From the NCBI GenBank assembly GCA_963717705.1, contig CAVQWT010000008.1, positions 62,001 to 126,000 of the forward strand: a stretch of DNA of 64,000 nt. Direction: 5' to 3'. This DNA comes from CAVQWT01 sp963717705 (lineage in GTDB: Bacteria > Pseudomonadota > Gammaproteobacteria > Burkholderiales > Casimicrobiaceae). Positions 32,932-44,177 of the stretch are shown here, one piece after another. A model generated the notes under the pieces. That model was not told the origin of the DNA. It ran no database searches and saw only the letters and a list, made by a program, of their open reading frames with translations. The position numbers and the translations under genes are program-made. How positions within the stretch are numbered: position 1 is the first letter of the stretch; each line of letters starts with the position of its first letter.

Positions 32932-33504
32932 TCAGGTCGGAGTTACCTTGAGGCCGGTCTCGCGCTCGAGCTGGCCGGCGACCTTGGGCTCGAAACGCTG
33001 CAGGTGGTCGAGGATCTTCTGCGCCTCGTCGCGGTGCCCGAGCTCGAATTCGACCCGCGCCAGCTGGTACCAGCCGTACGGGCTCATCGGCTGCAGCTTG
33101 GTGTTCTTCCGCAGCGGCGCGATCGCCTCCTCGAGGCGGCGGGTCGCGATCAGCGACAGCCCGAGCCCGTAGAGCGCGCGGTCGTGCTGCGGGTTGAGCT
33201 CGAGCACGCGCCTGAACGAGGCCATCGCGCCGTCGTGGTCGGTACGCTCCTGCAGCAGGAATCCGCGGTTGAAATGCGCCTCGGCGTTGTCGGGCTGCAG
33301 GAGGACCAGCCGGTCGAAGAACGCCAGTGCCTCGCTCTTCCGCCCCGCCTGGGCGTACTGGTAGCCGACCGCGGCAATCGACTCGGCGTCCTGCGGGTTG
33401 GCGGCAAGGATGCGGCCGAGATAGCGAAGCGCCGCCTCGCGCTGGCCGAACAGCAGCGCGAGCGCGGCCATCCTCCGGCACACCCAGGTCTCGAACGCGG
33501 TCAC
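32932..33504 (-). CDS. Tetratricopeptide-repeat protein
   Basis: A 190-residue soluble protein made of about four or five TPR units from residue 20 to 175. Examples are A-E-A-H-F-N-R-G-F-L-L-Q, A-M-A-S-F-R-R-V-L-E-L-N-P, and A-L-Y-G-L-G-L-S-L-I. The W-V-C-R-R-M-A-A-L-A-L-L-F-G start has no signal peptide. The GTG start at 33504 lies one base from the end of the preceding membrane-protein gene, so the two are translationally coupled. It is likely a scaffold; its partner is unknown. In several betaproteobacteria a similar TPR/small-membrane-protein pair occurs, as far as I recall. Confidence 0.8.
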   Translation of the reverse strand: MTAFETWVCRRMAALALLFGQREAALRYLGRILAANPQDAESIAAVGYQYAQAGRKSEALAFFDRLVLLQPDNAEAHFNRGFLLQERTDHDGAMASFRRVLELNPQHDRALYGLGLSLIATRRLEEAIAPLRKNTKLQPMSPYGWYQLARVEFELGHRDEAQKILDHLQRFEPKVAGQLERETGLKVTPT

Positions 33505-33505
33505 G

Positions 33506-33844
33506 TCAGCTGCTCCCCAGGCACCGCGCGATGGTCAACCCGGCGCGCGTGCAGGCGTTGCCGATCTCCAGCGTCACCCACAGATAGCAGATCGCCAGCA
33601 GCGACAGCGCGACCAGCGGCACGTGCGCGTCGGCGATCACCCTGGGCGAGATCAACCGCGCCAGCTTCACCGCCGGCGAGGCGATCACCTGCAGCAGCCG
33701 GTAGAAGAAGTTCTTCTCCGGCGGCTGGCCGAAACCGCGCGCCAGCAGCCAGGTGAGGCCCTGGCCCAGGATGGCGAGCAGGGGGATGGCGAGCACCAGC
33801 TGGAGCAGGCGCCACCAGAAGATCGACGACGGTATCTCGGTCAA
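33506..33844 (-). CDS. Small membrane protein of unknown function
   Basis: A 112-residue protein with two likely membrane segments (residues about 12-35 and 72-92) separated by a basic amphipathic loop (F-F-Y-R-L-L-Q-V-I-A-S-P-A-V-K-L-A-R). It ends in a Cys-containing tail. I do not recognise a domain. It is coupled to the TPR gene and lies downstream of acsA on the same strand. An 8-bp GC hairpin (33869-33886, GT turn) lies just upstream of the ATG. Confidence 0.7.
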   Translation of the reverse strand: MTEIPSSIFWWRLLQLVLAIPLLAILGQGLTWLLARGFGQPPEKNFFYRLLQVIASPAVKLARLISPRVIADAHVPLVALSLLAICYLWVTLEIGNACTRAGLTIARCLGSS

Positions 33845-34063
33845 GGCGATGGGATCACTGAAGGTGGAGCGGCGCGGTCGCGCCGCACCGCGAAGACCCC
33901 CCTGCCGGGGAGTGGGCGAAGGCCGTGATGGTAGCCGATGCGCGGGACCGCGGCGAATCGGGACCGAACGCGCGGCCGCGCAGATCCCCGCCGCGCGCGG
34001 TCCCTGGGGACGGCGCGCACCGCGAAGGACCGGGGCTCCGGCCCGGGGCCGGCCGGACGGCCC

Positions 34064-34093
34064 GGCGCGCGCCCGGATCCCCGGGCGCGCGCC
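34064..34093 (-). terminator. 13-bp GC-only hairpin after acsA
   Basis: GGCGCGCGCCCGG (34064-34076) and CCGGGCGCGCGCC (34081-34093) pair perfectly over a 4-nt ATCC loop. It lies about 10 nt past the acsA stop. There is no T-run, so it may be a non-canonical terminator or a 3'-end stabiliser. Confidence 0.5.
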
Positions 34094-34103
34094 GCCGAAG
34101 GGC

Positions 34104-36068
<1,965 letters not shown>

Positions 36069-36373
36069 GCCGATTTCCTCCTGGGGGATCGCCTGGGGCT
36101 TGGGAACGCGCACAGCGATCCGCGCGCGCCTCATTGATGGGCGTACCGCTGCAGTCTAACCAACGGCCGGCAGCCGGCGCAACGCAGGCGCCTTGACGCA
36201 GCGCAAGGGAAAGCGACGCCGGTCGCCGGGACCGTAATCTTATATATGACACAAGACTTCGCGCAAGCAGGGCCGGGCGCCCCGCCGCGTCCACCCCCGC
36301 CGGGTGCTAGAATTTTGCGTCCTGCCCGCCGCGTCCACGACCGGCCTCCTCCCCCTTCCGTCCCGACACACCC
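36069..36373. promoter_or_regulatory. Divergent promoter region acsA / TIGR00645 gene
   Basis: A 305-nt gap. A rightward -10 TAGAAT is at 36308-36313, 60 nt before the membrane-protein ATG. Near 36236-36250 an AT-rich TCTTATATATGACA could host the leftward acsA promoter (TATATAAGA on the minus strand). No open frame of interest is present. Confidence 0.4.
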
Positions 36374-37015
36374 ATGCCCGATCCGCTCTCGCAGGCCAGC
36401 GCGAAAATGAAGCCGCTGCCGCACCTCATCTTCATGAGCCGGTGGCTGCAGCTGCCGCTCTACCTCGGCCTGATCGTCGCCCAGGGCGTCTACGTCTGGC
36501 ATTTCTGGGTCGAACTCACTCACCTGGTCGAGGCAGCGTTCGGCAACCAGGCAGCGATCCAGCAGATCGTCATGGCGGTCACGCCGCCCGGCCAGGTCGT
36601 CGCGCAGATGAAGACCCCGAACGAGACGGTAATCATGCTGGTGGTGCTGGGGCTGATCGACGTGGTGATGATCTCCAACCTGCTGATCATGGTGATCGTC
36701 GGGGGCTACGAGACCTTCGTGTCGCGGATGCGGCTGGAGTCGCATCCCGACCAGCCCGAATGGCTGTCCCATGTGAACGCAAGTGTGCTCAAGGTCAAAC
36801 TGGCGACTGCCATCATCGGGATATCATCGATCCATCTGCTGAAGACCTTCATCAACGCCGCGGCCTACGACGAGAAGACGCTGCTGTGGCAGACCGCGAT
36901 CCACATCACCTTCCTGCTGTCGGCGATGGCCATCGCCGTGACCGACCGGCTGATGCCGCAGGGCCGGGCGCACGCCGCGAAAGTGGCGGCCGGCGAAGGG
37001 AAGCCGCAGCACTGA
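36374..37015 (+). CDS. TIGR00645/UPF0114 (YqhA-like) membrane protein
   Basis: A 213-residue inner-membrane protein with four predicted helices (about residues 24-46, 84-112, 141-160 and 176-194). Family marks are M-S-R-W-L-Q-L-P-L-Y-L-G-L-I, L-G-L-I-D-V-V-M-I-S-N-L-L-I-M-V-I-V-G-G-Y-E, and K-L-A-T-A-I-I-G-I-S-S-I-H-L-L. It matches the UPF0114 family (E. coli YqhA); its function is unknown. It lies 17 nt before the fumarase gene and probably shares its transcript. Confidence 0.92.
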   Translation: MPDPLSQASAKMKPLPHLIFMSRWLQLPLYLGLIVAQGVYVWHFWVELTHLVEAAFGNQAAIQQIVMAVTPPGQVVAQMKTPNETVIMLVVLGLIDVVMISNLLIMVIVGGYETFVSRMRLESHPDQPEWLSHVNASVLKVKLATAIIGISSIHLLKTFINAAAYDEKTLLWQTAIHITFLLSAMAIAVTDRLMPQGRAHAAKVAAGEGKPQH

Positions 37016-37032
37016 CCCCACGGAGCCACCCG

Positions 37033-38547
37033 ATGGCCGCCATCCGCCAGGACGATTTCATCCAGAGCGTCGCCGACGCGTTCCAGTTCATCAGCTACTA
37101 CCACCCCGAGGACTACATCCGGGATCTCGCCGCGGCCTGGCGGAAGGAGGCCTCGCCCGCCGCGAAGGACGCGATGGCGCAGATCCTGATCAACTCGCGG
37201 ATGGCCGCCGAGGGCCACCGGCCGATCTGCCAGGACACCGGCATCGCGATCGCCTTCGTCCGCATCGGCATGAACGCCCGCTTCGACGCGAAGATGACCG
37301 TCGGCGAGATGGTCAACGAAGGCGTCCGGCGCGCCTACACCGACCCGGACAACATCCTGCGCGCGTCGGTGCTCTCCGATCCGGACGGCAAGCGGACGAA
37401 CACCAAGGACAACACGCCCGCGGTCACGCACGTCGAGATGGTGCCCGGCGACAAGGTCGAGGTCATCGTCGCGGCCAAGGGCGGCGGCTCCGAGAACAAG
37501 TCGAAGTTCGCGATGCTGCTGCCGAACGACAGCATCGTCGACTGGGTGCTGTCGGTGGTGCCGACGATGGGCGCCGACTGGTGCCCGCCCGGCATCCTTT
37601 CGCTGGGCATCGGCGGCACGCCCGAGAAGGCGATGCTGATGGCGAAGTGGGCGATGATGGACCCGATCGACATGCAGGCGCTGATCGCGCGCGGGCCGGC
37701 GGATCACGGCGAGGAGCTGCGGCTGGAGCTCTACGACAAGGTCAACGCGCTGGGGATCGGCGCGCAGGGCCTCGGCGGGCTGACGACGGTGCTCGACGTC
37801 AAGGTCAGCCAGTACCCGACGCACGCCGCATCGAAGCCGGTTGCGCTGCTCCCGAACTGCGCGGCGACGCGCCACGCGCACTTCGTGCTCGACGGCAGCG
37901 GGCCCGCGACGCTGACGCCGCCGTCGCTCGACCTGTGGCCGAAGCTGGAGCTGGACTTCTCGACCAGCAAGCGCGTCGACGTCGACACGCTGACGCGCGA
38001 AGGCCTCGCCGCGTTCAAGGCCGGCGACCGCCTGCTGCTGTCCGGCAAGATCCTCACCGGCCGCGACGCCGCGCACAAGCGCCTGACCGAGATGATGGCC
38101 CGCGGCGAGAAGCTGCCGGTCGACTTCACCAACCGGTTCATCTACTACGTCGGCCCGGTCGACCCGGTGCGCGACGAGGTCGTGGGCCCCGCTGGCCCGA
38201 CGACGTCGTCGCGGATGGACCGCTTCGTCGAGCCGATGCTGGCCCAGGCCGGGCTGATCGGGATGATCGGCAAGTCGGAGCGCGGCCCCGCGGCGATCGA
38301 GTCGATCAAGCGCCACGGCGCGCTGTATTGCATCGCCGTCGGCGGCGCCGCGTACCTGGTCGCCAAGTCGATCCGCAGCGCCAAGGTGCTGGCGTTCCCC
38401 GAGCTCGGCATGGAGGCGATCTACGAGTTCGAGGTCAAGGACATGCCGGTAACCGTCGCGGTGGACCCGACCGGCCAATCGGTGCACAAGACCGGTCCGG
38501 CCGAATGGCGGATGAAGATCGGCAAGATCCCCGTCGTGACCGCCTGA
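37033..38547 (+). CDS. Fumarate hydratase, class I (iron-sulfur)
   Basis: A 504-residue single-chain class I fumarase that hydrates fumarate to malate with an oxygen-sensitive 4Fe-4S cluster. The N-terminal alpha domain carries the first cluster ligand in H-R-P-I-C-Q-D-T-G (Cys66). The other Cys ligands lie within the later C-A-A-T-R-H region and near W-C-P-P-G. The beta-type C-terminal part holds G-P-T-T-S-S-R-M-D and G-M-I-G-K-S-E-R-G. It starts 17 nt after the TIGR00645 gene and ends in a very strong GC hairpin. It resembles E. coli FumA/FumB in layout. Confidence 0.95.
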   Translation: MAAIRQDDFIQSVADAFQFISYYHPEDYIRDLAAAWRKEASPAAKDAMAQILINSRMAAEGHRPICQDTGIAIAFVRIGMNARFDAKMTVGEMVNEGVRRAYTDPDNILRASVLSDPDGKRTNTKDNTPAVTHVEMVPGDKVEVIVAAKGGGSENKSKFAMLLPNDSIVDWVLSVVPTMGADWCPPGILSLGIGGTPEKAMLMAKWAMMDPIDMQALIARGPADHGEELRLELYDKVNALGIGAQGLGGLTTVLDVKVSQYPTHAASKPVALLPNCAATRHAHFVLDGSGPATLTPPSLDLWPKLELDFSTSKRVDVDTLTREGLAAFKAGDRLLLSGKILTGRDAAHKRLTEMMARGEKLPVDFTNRFIYYVGPVDPVRDEVVGPAGPTTSSRMDRFVEPMLAQAGLIGMIGKSERGPAAIESIKRHGALYCIAVGGAAYLVAKSIRSAKVLAFPELGMEAIYEFEVKDMPVTVAVDPTGQSVHKTGPAEWRMKIGKIPVVTA

Positions 38548-38572
38548 TTCCGACCCCGGGGATTCCCGGCCG

Positions 38573-38634
38573 GTGCGGGCGCCCGGGGGCTGGGAGGCGG
38601 CCGGCGCGGTTCCCGCCGCCCCGGGCGCCCGCAC
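38573..38634 (+). terminator. 16-bp perfect GC hairpin after fumarase
   Basis: GTGCGGGCGCCCGGGG (38573-38588) pairs exactly with CCCCGGGCGCCCGCAC (38619-38634). The 30-nt loop contains a further GGGA/TCCC stem. It begins 26 nt after the fumarase stop. No T-run follows, as at acsA. Confidence 0.55.
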
Positions 38635-38730
38635 GACGGATGGCCATCGCGGGGGCGGGAGGCACGGTGTATGCTGCGCGTTTTCCCGCCATGACCTCAA
38701 CCGCACCCGCGCGCCCGCTCCGCTGACGTC

Positions 38731-41046
38731 ATGCGCCGCCTGCGCAAGCACCTCTCGCCCCTGGGGTCGGACACCATCGCCCCGCTCAACCTGCCGCCGG
38801 TGCGGCTGGGGCTGCTCACCAAGCTCAACCTGCTGACGGTCGGGCTGATCTTCCTCACCGCGCTGGCGATCGGCGCGTGGTTCCACTGGCAGCAGTTCGA
38901 GGACGAGGACGCCGACCTCCGCGCGCAGGGCGGCGCGGTGCTGCTGATGCTCGCCCAGCTCGCCGAGCACGGCCTGTCGACCGGCGACCGCGGCCTGCTC
39001 GAGGCCGCGCTCGACAGCCTGTCGACGGACACCGGCATCGCTTACGCGACCATCCTCGACGCGGGCCGCGCGCCGCTGGCGGAGCGCACCTACGCGCACA
39101 GCCTCGAGAAGACGCCGCCCGGGGCGTTCGAGGCGGCCACCGGACTGATCCCCGGCGCGATCAGCGCCTACGACCGCTCGATCGGCGGTGCACGCTTCAT
39201 CGAGCTCGCGACCCCGGTCATCGCCGGGAAGGCATCGTCGCTGCGGAAAGGCGCCGACGCCGCTGCCGACACTGGCGCGGCCACCGCCGCCGCCGCTGCG
39301 GCCGGCGCCGGGGCGCCGCTGGGATACGTCCGCGTGGGCATGAGCTTCGAGCGCCAGCGCGCGCAGATGCGGGCCCAGCTCGCGGGGACGCTGTCGGTCG
39401 TCGGCCTGCTGACATTGATCGCCATCGGCGCGACGCTGCTGATCACGCGGCGCCTCGTCGCGCCGATGCGGCGGCTGATGCGGGCGGCGCGCGCCGTCGG
39501 CGCCGGCAAGCTAGACGTCTACGTGCCGGCGCGCAGCTCGGACGAGCTCGGCCTGCTGACGCACGCGTTCAACCACATGACGCACCGCCTGTCGGAGTCG
39601 CAGGCCGAGGTGGCGAACTACCAGCGCACGCTCGAGGACAAGGTCGCGCAGCGCACCAAGGAACTCGAGATCGCGACGGCGCACGCCTACAAGCTGGCGC
39701 AGCACGACATCCTCACCGGGCTGCCGAACCGCAGCCTGCTCAACCAGCGGCTGAAGCAGATCCTCGCACAGGCACAGCGCGACGCGACGCACGTCGCCTG
39801 CCTGTTCCTCGACTTCGACCACTTCAAGCGGATCAACGACACGCTCGGGCACGACGCCGGCGACCAGCTGCTGCAGGCAGTCGCGCAGCGCCTGACCAGC
39901 GCGGTGCGCGAGTCCGACACCGTCGCGCGGCTCGGCGGCGACGAGTTCGTGCTGATCCTCCCGGGGCTCGATCCGGCCCACGCGACTTTCGAGACGATGA
40001 CCGTGCTGGCGCGCGTCCGCGAATCGTTCCTGGCGCCGTTCCGCCTGTCCGACCAGACGCCGACGCTGACCTCGTCGATCGGCGTGTCGATGTACCCGCT
40101 CGACGCCACCGAGCCGGTGAACCTGATCAAGCAGGCCGACACCGCGATGTACGCGGCCAAGGAGGCCGGCCGCAACGCCTACCGCTTCTACACCGCCGAC
40201 ATGAACGCGCGCGTGCAGCAGCGGCTGCAGCTCGAGACCGACATGCGGCGCGGCCTGATGGACGACGAATTCTTCCTCGTCTACCAGCCGCAGATCGAGA
40301 TGCAGAGCGGCCGCGCCTGCGGCGTCGAGGCGCTGCTGCGCTGGCGCGACCCCGAGCGCGGCGTCATCTCGCCGGCCGAGTTCATCCCGATCGCCGAGGA
40401 GTCGGGGATGATCCAGGCGCTCGGCGCGCGCGTGCTGCGCGATTCCTGCCGCCAGGTGATGCAATGGCACCGCCAGGGCATGATGCTGCGGCTGTCCGTC
40501 AACCTCTCGGTCCAGCAGCTGCAGCACGACAGCTGGCTGTCGGTCGTCGAGGAGGCGCTGACGGCGTCGGGGCTGCCGCCGCAGTACCTCGACCTGGAGA
40601 TCACCGAAAGCGTGATCATCACGCACCCGGAGAAGGCCGTGGCGACGCTGGTCAAGCTGAAGCAGCGCGGCGTGTCGATCACCGTCGACGACTTCGGCAC
40701 CGGCTACTCGTCGCTGTCCTACCTCGCCCGGCTGCCGATCCAGAGCATCAAGATCGACCAGCGCTTCGTCCACGGGATCGAGCAGAACCGGAACGACGAG
40801 GCGATCACGCAGGCAATCGTCGCATTGGCGCATTCGCTCGGGCTGCGCGTGATCGCCGAGGGCGTGGAGACGCTGGCCCAGTTCGAGTTCCTGAAGCGCC
40901 AGGGTTGCGAGGAAGCCCAGGGCTACCTGATCTCGAAGCCGCTGTCGGCCGTGGAGCTCCGCGCGTGGTGGCGGACCCAGGAGGACGAGGACCGCCGCAC
41001 CGGGCGCCAGCCCGACATGTGGGCCGCCGGCGGCGGCCGCGCTTAG
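38731..41046 (+). CDS. GGDEF-EAL bifunctional c-di-GMP protein with HAMP
   Basis: A 771-residue membrane protein for cyclic-di-GMP turnover. Helix 1 is at about residues 30-52, and the periplasmic sensor holds an Ala-rich insert (about 176-195). Helix 2 is at 220-240 and HAMP at about 240-292. The GGDEF domain has G-G-D-E-F at 402-406 and an intact product-inhibition site R-E-S-D at 393-396. The EAL domain (from about 505) has E-A-L at 533-535, L-E-I-T-E-S, and D-D-F-G-T-G-Y-S-S. Both catalytic motifs look complete, so either activity could dominate. Its stop overlaps the convergent MocA-like stop by 4 nt. Confidence 0.95.
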   Translation: MRRLRKHLSPLGSDTIAPLNLPPVRLGLLTKLNLLTVGLIFLTALAIGAWFHWQQFEDEDADLRAQGGAVLLMLAQLAEHGLSTGDRGLLEAALDSLSTDTGIAYATILDAGRAPLAERTYAHSLEKTPPGAFEAATGLIPGAISAYDRSIGGARFIELATPVIAGKASSLRKGADAAADTGAATAAAAAAGAGAPLGYVRVGMSFERQRAQMRAQLAGTLSVVGLLTLIAIGATLLITRRLVAPMRRLMRAARAVGAGKLDVYVPARSSDELGLLTHAFNHMTHRLSESQAEVANYQRTLEDKVAQRTKELEIATAHAYKLAQHDILTGLPNRSLLNQRLKQILAQAQRDATHVACLFLDFDHFKRINDTLGHDAGDQLLQAVAQRLTSAVRESDTVARLGGDEFVLILPGLDPAHATFETMTVLARVRESFLAPFRLSDQTPTLTSSIGVSMYPLDATEPVNLIKQADTAMYAAKEAGRNAYRFYTADMNARVQQRLQLETDMRRGLMDDEFFLVYQPQIEMQSGRACGVEALLRWRDPERGVISPAEFIPIAEESGMIQALGARVLRDSCRQVMQWHRQGMMLRLSVNLSVQQLQHDSWLSVVEEALTASGLPPQYLDLEITESVIITHPEKAVATLVKLKQRGVSITVDDFGTGYSSLSYLARLPIQSIKIDQRFVHGIEQNRNDEAITQAIVALAHSLGLRVIAEGVETLAQFEFLKRQGCEEAQGYLISKPLSAVELRAWWRTQEDEDRRTGRQPDMWAAGGGRA

Positions 41047-41693
41047 CGGGTCAGGTCCGCGGGCGCATCGACGTCGCGCAGTACGCCGGGATCGTCGACG
41101 TCGAGCCGCAGCAGGCCGTCGCCCTGAGCGGCGACGACCGACTTGCCGCCGTCGTCGCCGTCGAGCGCCGCCAGCGCATCCAGGCAAGTCGCGCCGAAAC
41201 CCACCGGGTGGCCGCGACGCCCGTCGTGGAAAGGCGCGGCGACCGCCGCGCCTCCGGCAACCGCGGCCGCGACGCGCGCGATGGTCGCGGGCCTGATCCA
41301 CGGCATGTCGGCGAGCGCGACGACGACGCCGGCAGCGGCGGGATGCCGCGCGCGTACCGCGCGCACGCCGCAGGCGAGGCTCGCCCCCATCCCGCGCCCC
41401 GCGTCGGCGCACCGCACGATCGTCGCCCCGGCCGCGCCCAGCGCATGCGCCAGCGCTTCGTCGTCCGCGCGCACCACGGCGATGACCGTCGGCACCGCCG
41501 CCAGCAGCGCCCGCGCGGCGGCGACGCCGAGGCACTCGCCGGCCGCCGCGGACGTTGCTGTCGCGTCGTCCCGGGTCGAACTGCCTCGATCGCCGCCAGC
41601 GCCCGACACCGCGGGCAGCGGCGCGCGCAGCTTGTCGCCGCCGAAGCGTTCGCCGCGGCCGGCGGCGAGCAGCACGCCGACCGGCGCGGTCAT
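41043..41693 (-). CDS. MocA-like (MobA-related) nucleotidyltransferase
   Basis: A 216-residue NTP-transferase. The nucleotide loop is V-L-L-A-A-G-R-G-E-R-F-G-G-D-K-L (residues 7-22). D-x-G-R-G-M-G-A-S-L-A and A-L-A-D-M-P-W-I (metal-binding Asp) follow, as does G-H-P-V-G-F. This fits molybdenum-cofactor cytidylyltransferase (MocA) relatives. Residues about 27-52 are an unusual Gly/Ser/Thr/Asp-rich insert where the family has a short loop. No other molybdenum genes are near, so the substrate is uncertain. The convergent overlap of stops with the GGDEF-EAL gene is unusual. Confidence 0.82.
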   Translation of the reverse strand: MTAPVGVLLAAGRGERFGGDKLRAPLPAVSGAGGDRGSSTRDDATATSAAAGECLGVAAARALLAAVPTVIAVVRADDEALAHALGAAGATIVRCADAGRGMGASLACGVRAVRARHPAAAGVVVALADMPWIRPATIARVAAAVAGGAAVAAPFHDGRRGHPVGFGATCLDALAALDGDDGGKSVVAAQGDGLLRLDVDDPGVLRDVDAPADLTR

Positions 41694-41745
41694 CGTTCGG
41701 TGGCGGAGTCGGCCGCGAGCCGGGCGCCCGCGGGACGCGGCACGG

Positions 41746-42891
41746 TCACTCGGGGAGCAGCCGGAACTTGCCGTCGCGCACGGTCACCAGCACGCGCGCG
41801 CGCTCGTCCATGCCGTTGTGGTTGGTCGCCGACATGTTGAACACGCCCTGGCAGCCGACAACCTCCTTCAGCTGCTCGAGCGCGTCGCGCAGCGCGACGC
41901 GGAACGCCTCGGTGCCGGGCTTGCCGGCCTTCGCGGCAATCGGAATCGCGCGCTCGAGCAGCAGGCCGCCGTCCCAGGTATTGGCGCCGAACGTCGCCGG
42001 CCTGACGCCGAATTGCTTCTCGTACGCCGCAATGTAGGCCTGCGCGACCTTCTTGGTCGGGTTGCTGTCGGGGATCTCGTCGATGACCAGCATCGGCCCC
42101 GCGGCGAGGATCGTGCCCTCGACCTTGTCCTTGCCGAGCTTGATGAAGTCGTCGGTCGCGACCGCGTGGGTCTGGTAGATCGTGCCCTTGTAGCCCTGGT
42201 CGCGCAGCGTCGCCTGCGGCAGCACCGCGGGACCGCCGACGGCGGCAATCAGCACCGCATCGGGCTTCGCCGCGAGGATCTTCAGCGACTGGCCGGTGAC
42301 GCTCTGGTCCGTCCGCGCGAAGCGCTCGTTGGCGATGACGCGGATGCCCGACTTCTCGGCGAGCGCCGAGAACACCTTGTGCCAGTTCTCGCCGTACGGA
42401 TCGTTGAAGCCGATGAACCCGATCGTCTTCACGCCCGCCTTGTTCATGTGCTTGATCAGCGCCCCGGCGATGAGGTCGTCGTTCTGGGTCGTCTTGAACA
42501 CCCAGCGCCGCTTGGCGTCGAGCGGCTCGACGACGCTCGACGTGCCGACGGTCGCCATCAGCGGGACCTTGCCCTCGGCGACGAGATCGAGGATCGCCAG
42601 CGCGATTGGCGTCGTCGACGGGCCGATCAGCGCGTCGATGTTGTGCTCCTGCAGCAGCTTCTTGGCGTTCTGCACGCCGCGGGTCGTGTCGCCGCCGTCG
42701 TCGTACTGGATGTACTCGACCGAGATGAGGCCGATGCGCGTCGGCAGCAGCTCGCCGGTGTTCTTCTGTGGCGTGCCGATGGCGGTCGTCGGACCGGTGG
42801 CGGACACCATCAGGCCGATCTTGACCTGCGCGACGGCGGCGCCGGACGCGAGCAGCAGCGCCGCGGCGGCGATCGAAAGGTAGCGGAACAT
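41746..42891 (-). CDS. Branched-chain amino-acid-type ABC substrate-binding protein
   Basis: A 381-residue periplasmic binding protein (LivJ/LivK family, periplasmic-binding fold type I). The signal peptide covers residues 1-21 and ends G-A-A-V-A. Mature features include I-G-L-M-V-S-A-T-G-P-T-T-A-I-G, V-E-Y-I-Q-Y-D-D-G-G-D-T, L-I-G-P-S-T-T-P, F-I-G-F-N-D-P-Y-G-E-N-W, and a late Cys. No permease or ATPase genes lie next to it, so it is an orphan receptor. The ligand may be an amino acid, amide or aromatic compound. Upstream is the frameshifted flavoprotein, same strand. Confidence 0.9.
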   Translation of the reverse strand: MFRYLSIAAAALLLASGAAVAQVKIGLMVSATGPTTAIGTPQKNTGELLPTRIGLISVEYIQYDDGGDTTRGVQNAKKLLQEHNIDALIGPSTTPIALAILDLVAEGKVPLMATVGTSSVVEPLDAKRRWVFKTTQNDDLIAGALIKHMNKAGVKTIGFIGFNDPYGENWHKVFSALAEKSGIRVIANERFARTDQSVTGQSLKILAAKPDAVLIAAVGGPAVLPQATLRDQGYKGTIYQTHAVATDDFIKLGKDKVEGTILAAGPMLVIDEIPDSNPTKKVAQAYIAAYEKQFGVRPATFGANTWDGGLLLERAIPIAAKAGKPGTEAFRVALRDALEQLKEVVGCQGVFNMSATNHNGMDERARVLVTVRDGKFRLLPE

Positions 42892-42987
42892 GAGCGACGA
42901 CTCCCCGGACAGGATGCGGACAATCCGGAATGCTAGCCCGAATCGAGATCCGCCGGTAGTCGCGCCCTCGGCCGGCGCGCGGAACGG

Positions 42988-44167
42988 CTAGACCGCCTGC
43001 CCCGCCGCGTGGCCCGACGCCCACGCCCACTGGAAGTTGTAGCCGCCGAGCCAGCCGGTGACGTCGACGACCTCGCCGATGAAGTGCAGCCCCGGCACCG
43101 CGTTCGCCGCCAGCGTCTTCGACGACAGCGCGCGGGTGTCGACCCCGCCCAGCGTCACCTCGGCCTTGTTCCAGCCCAGCGTCCCGGACGGCAGCACCTG
43201 CCAGCGATGCAGGCCGGCGGCGATCTCGCGCACCCGCCGCTCGGGGAGTTCGCGCACCGGCCGCGCGACGTCGTGGGCGTCGCACCAGGCCTGTGCGAAG
43301 CGCCGCGGCAGCCGGGTGGCGAGCAGGTTGTGGAGCTGCGCCGCGACCCCCGCGCTCGGCGACGAGCCAGGCCGCGGCGTCGACGCCCGGCAGGGTGTCG
43401 ATCGACAGGGGCGAGCGGCCGTCCCAGTACGACGAGACCTGCAGGATCGCCGGCCCCGACAGCCCGCGATGCGTGAGCAGCAGGTGCTCGCGGAAGCGCG
43501 CGCCGCCGCACGCGACCTCGGCGTCGAGCGACACGCCGGCGAGGTCGCCGAAGCGCGCGAGCGCGTCGGGGGCGAACGCGAGCGGCACCAGCGCCGGCCG
43601 CGGCGGCACCACCGGCAGCCCGAACTGCGCCGCCAGCCGGTAGCCGAACGGCGTCGCCCCGATCTTCGGCACCGACAGGCCGCCGGTCGCCACCACCAGC
43701 GACGGTGCGCGGACGGGCCCCTGCGGCGTCGCCACCACGAACGCGCCGCCCTCGTGCGTGACGCCGTCGACCGGGCACGGCTGTCGCCATTCGACGCGGC
43801 CGCGCTCGCATTCGGCGCGCAGCAGGTCGACGATCGCGGTCGCACTGCCGTCGCAGAACAGCTGACCCAGCTTCTTCTCGTGCCAGGCGATGCGGTGCCG
43901 GTCGACCAGCGCGATGAAGTCGCGCGGCGTGTAGCGGGCGAGCGCGGAGCGGCAGAAGTCCGGGTTCTGCGACAGGTAGTTCGCCGGGCCGGCGTTGACG
44001 TTGGTGAAGTTGCAGCGGCCGCCGCCACTGATGCGGATCTTCTCGCCGACCGCGTGGTGGTGCTCGATCAGCAGCACCCGTCGGCCCCGCTGCCCGGCGA
44101 TCGCCGCGCACATCATGCCGGCGGCGCCGGCACCGATGACGACGACGTCGTGGGCGCGCGCGTTCAA
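42988..44167 (-). pseudogene. HI0933/BaiN-family flavoprotein, frameshifted
   Basis: About 393 codons if restored. The first frame has the FAD loop V-V-V-I-G-A-G-A-A-G-M-M (residues 8-19), G-E-K-I-R-I-S-G-G-G-R-C-N-F-T-N, and A-T-G-G-L-S-V-P-K-I-G. The second frame continues with L-G-W-N-K-A-E-V-T-L-G-G-V-D, G-L-H-F-I-G-E-V-V-D-V-T-G-W-L-G-G-Y-N-F-Q-W-A. The switch is at a C5 run (43347-43351). The span is 1180 nt, one more than a multiple of three, which fits one extra base. The family contains NAD(P)/FAD enoate reductases and putative oxidoreductases. The start is TTG at 44167, 10 nt from the dnaJ stop. A sequencing slip is as likely as a true pseudogene. Confidence 0.85.
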
Positions 44168-44177
44168 CGGGGCGCGC

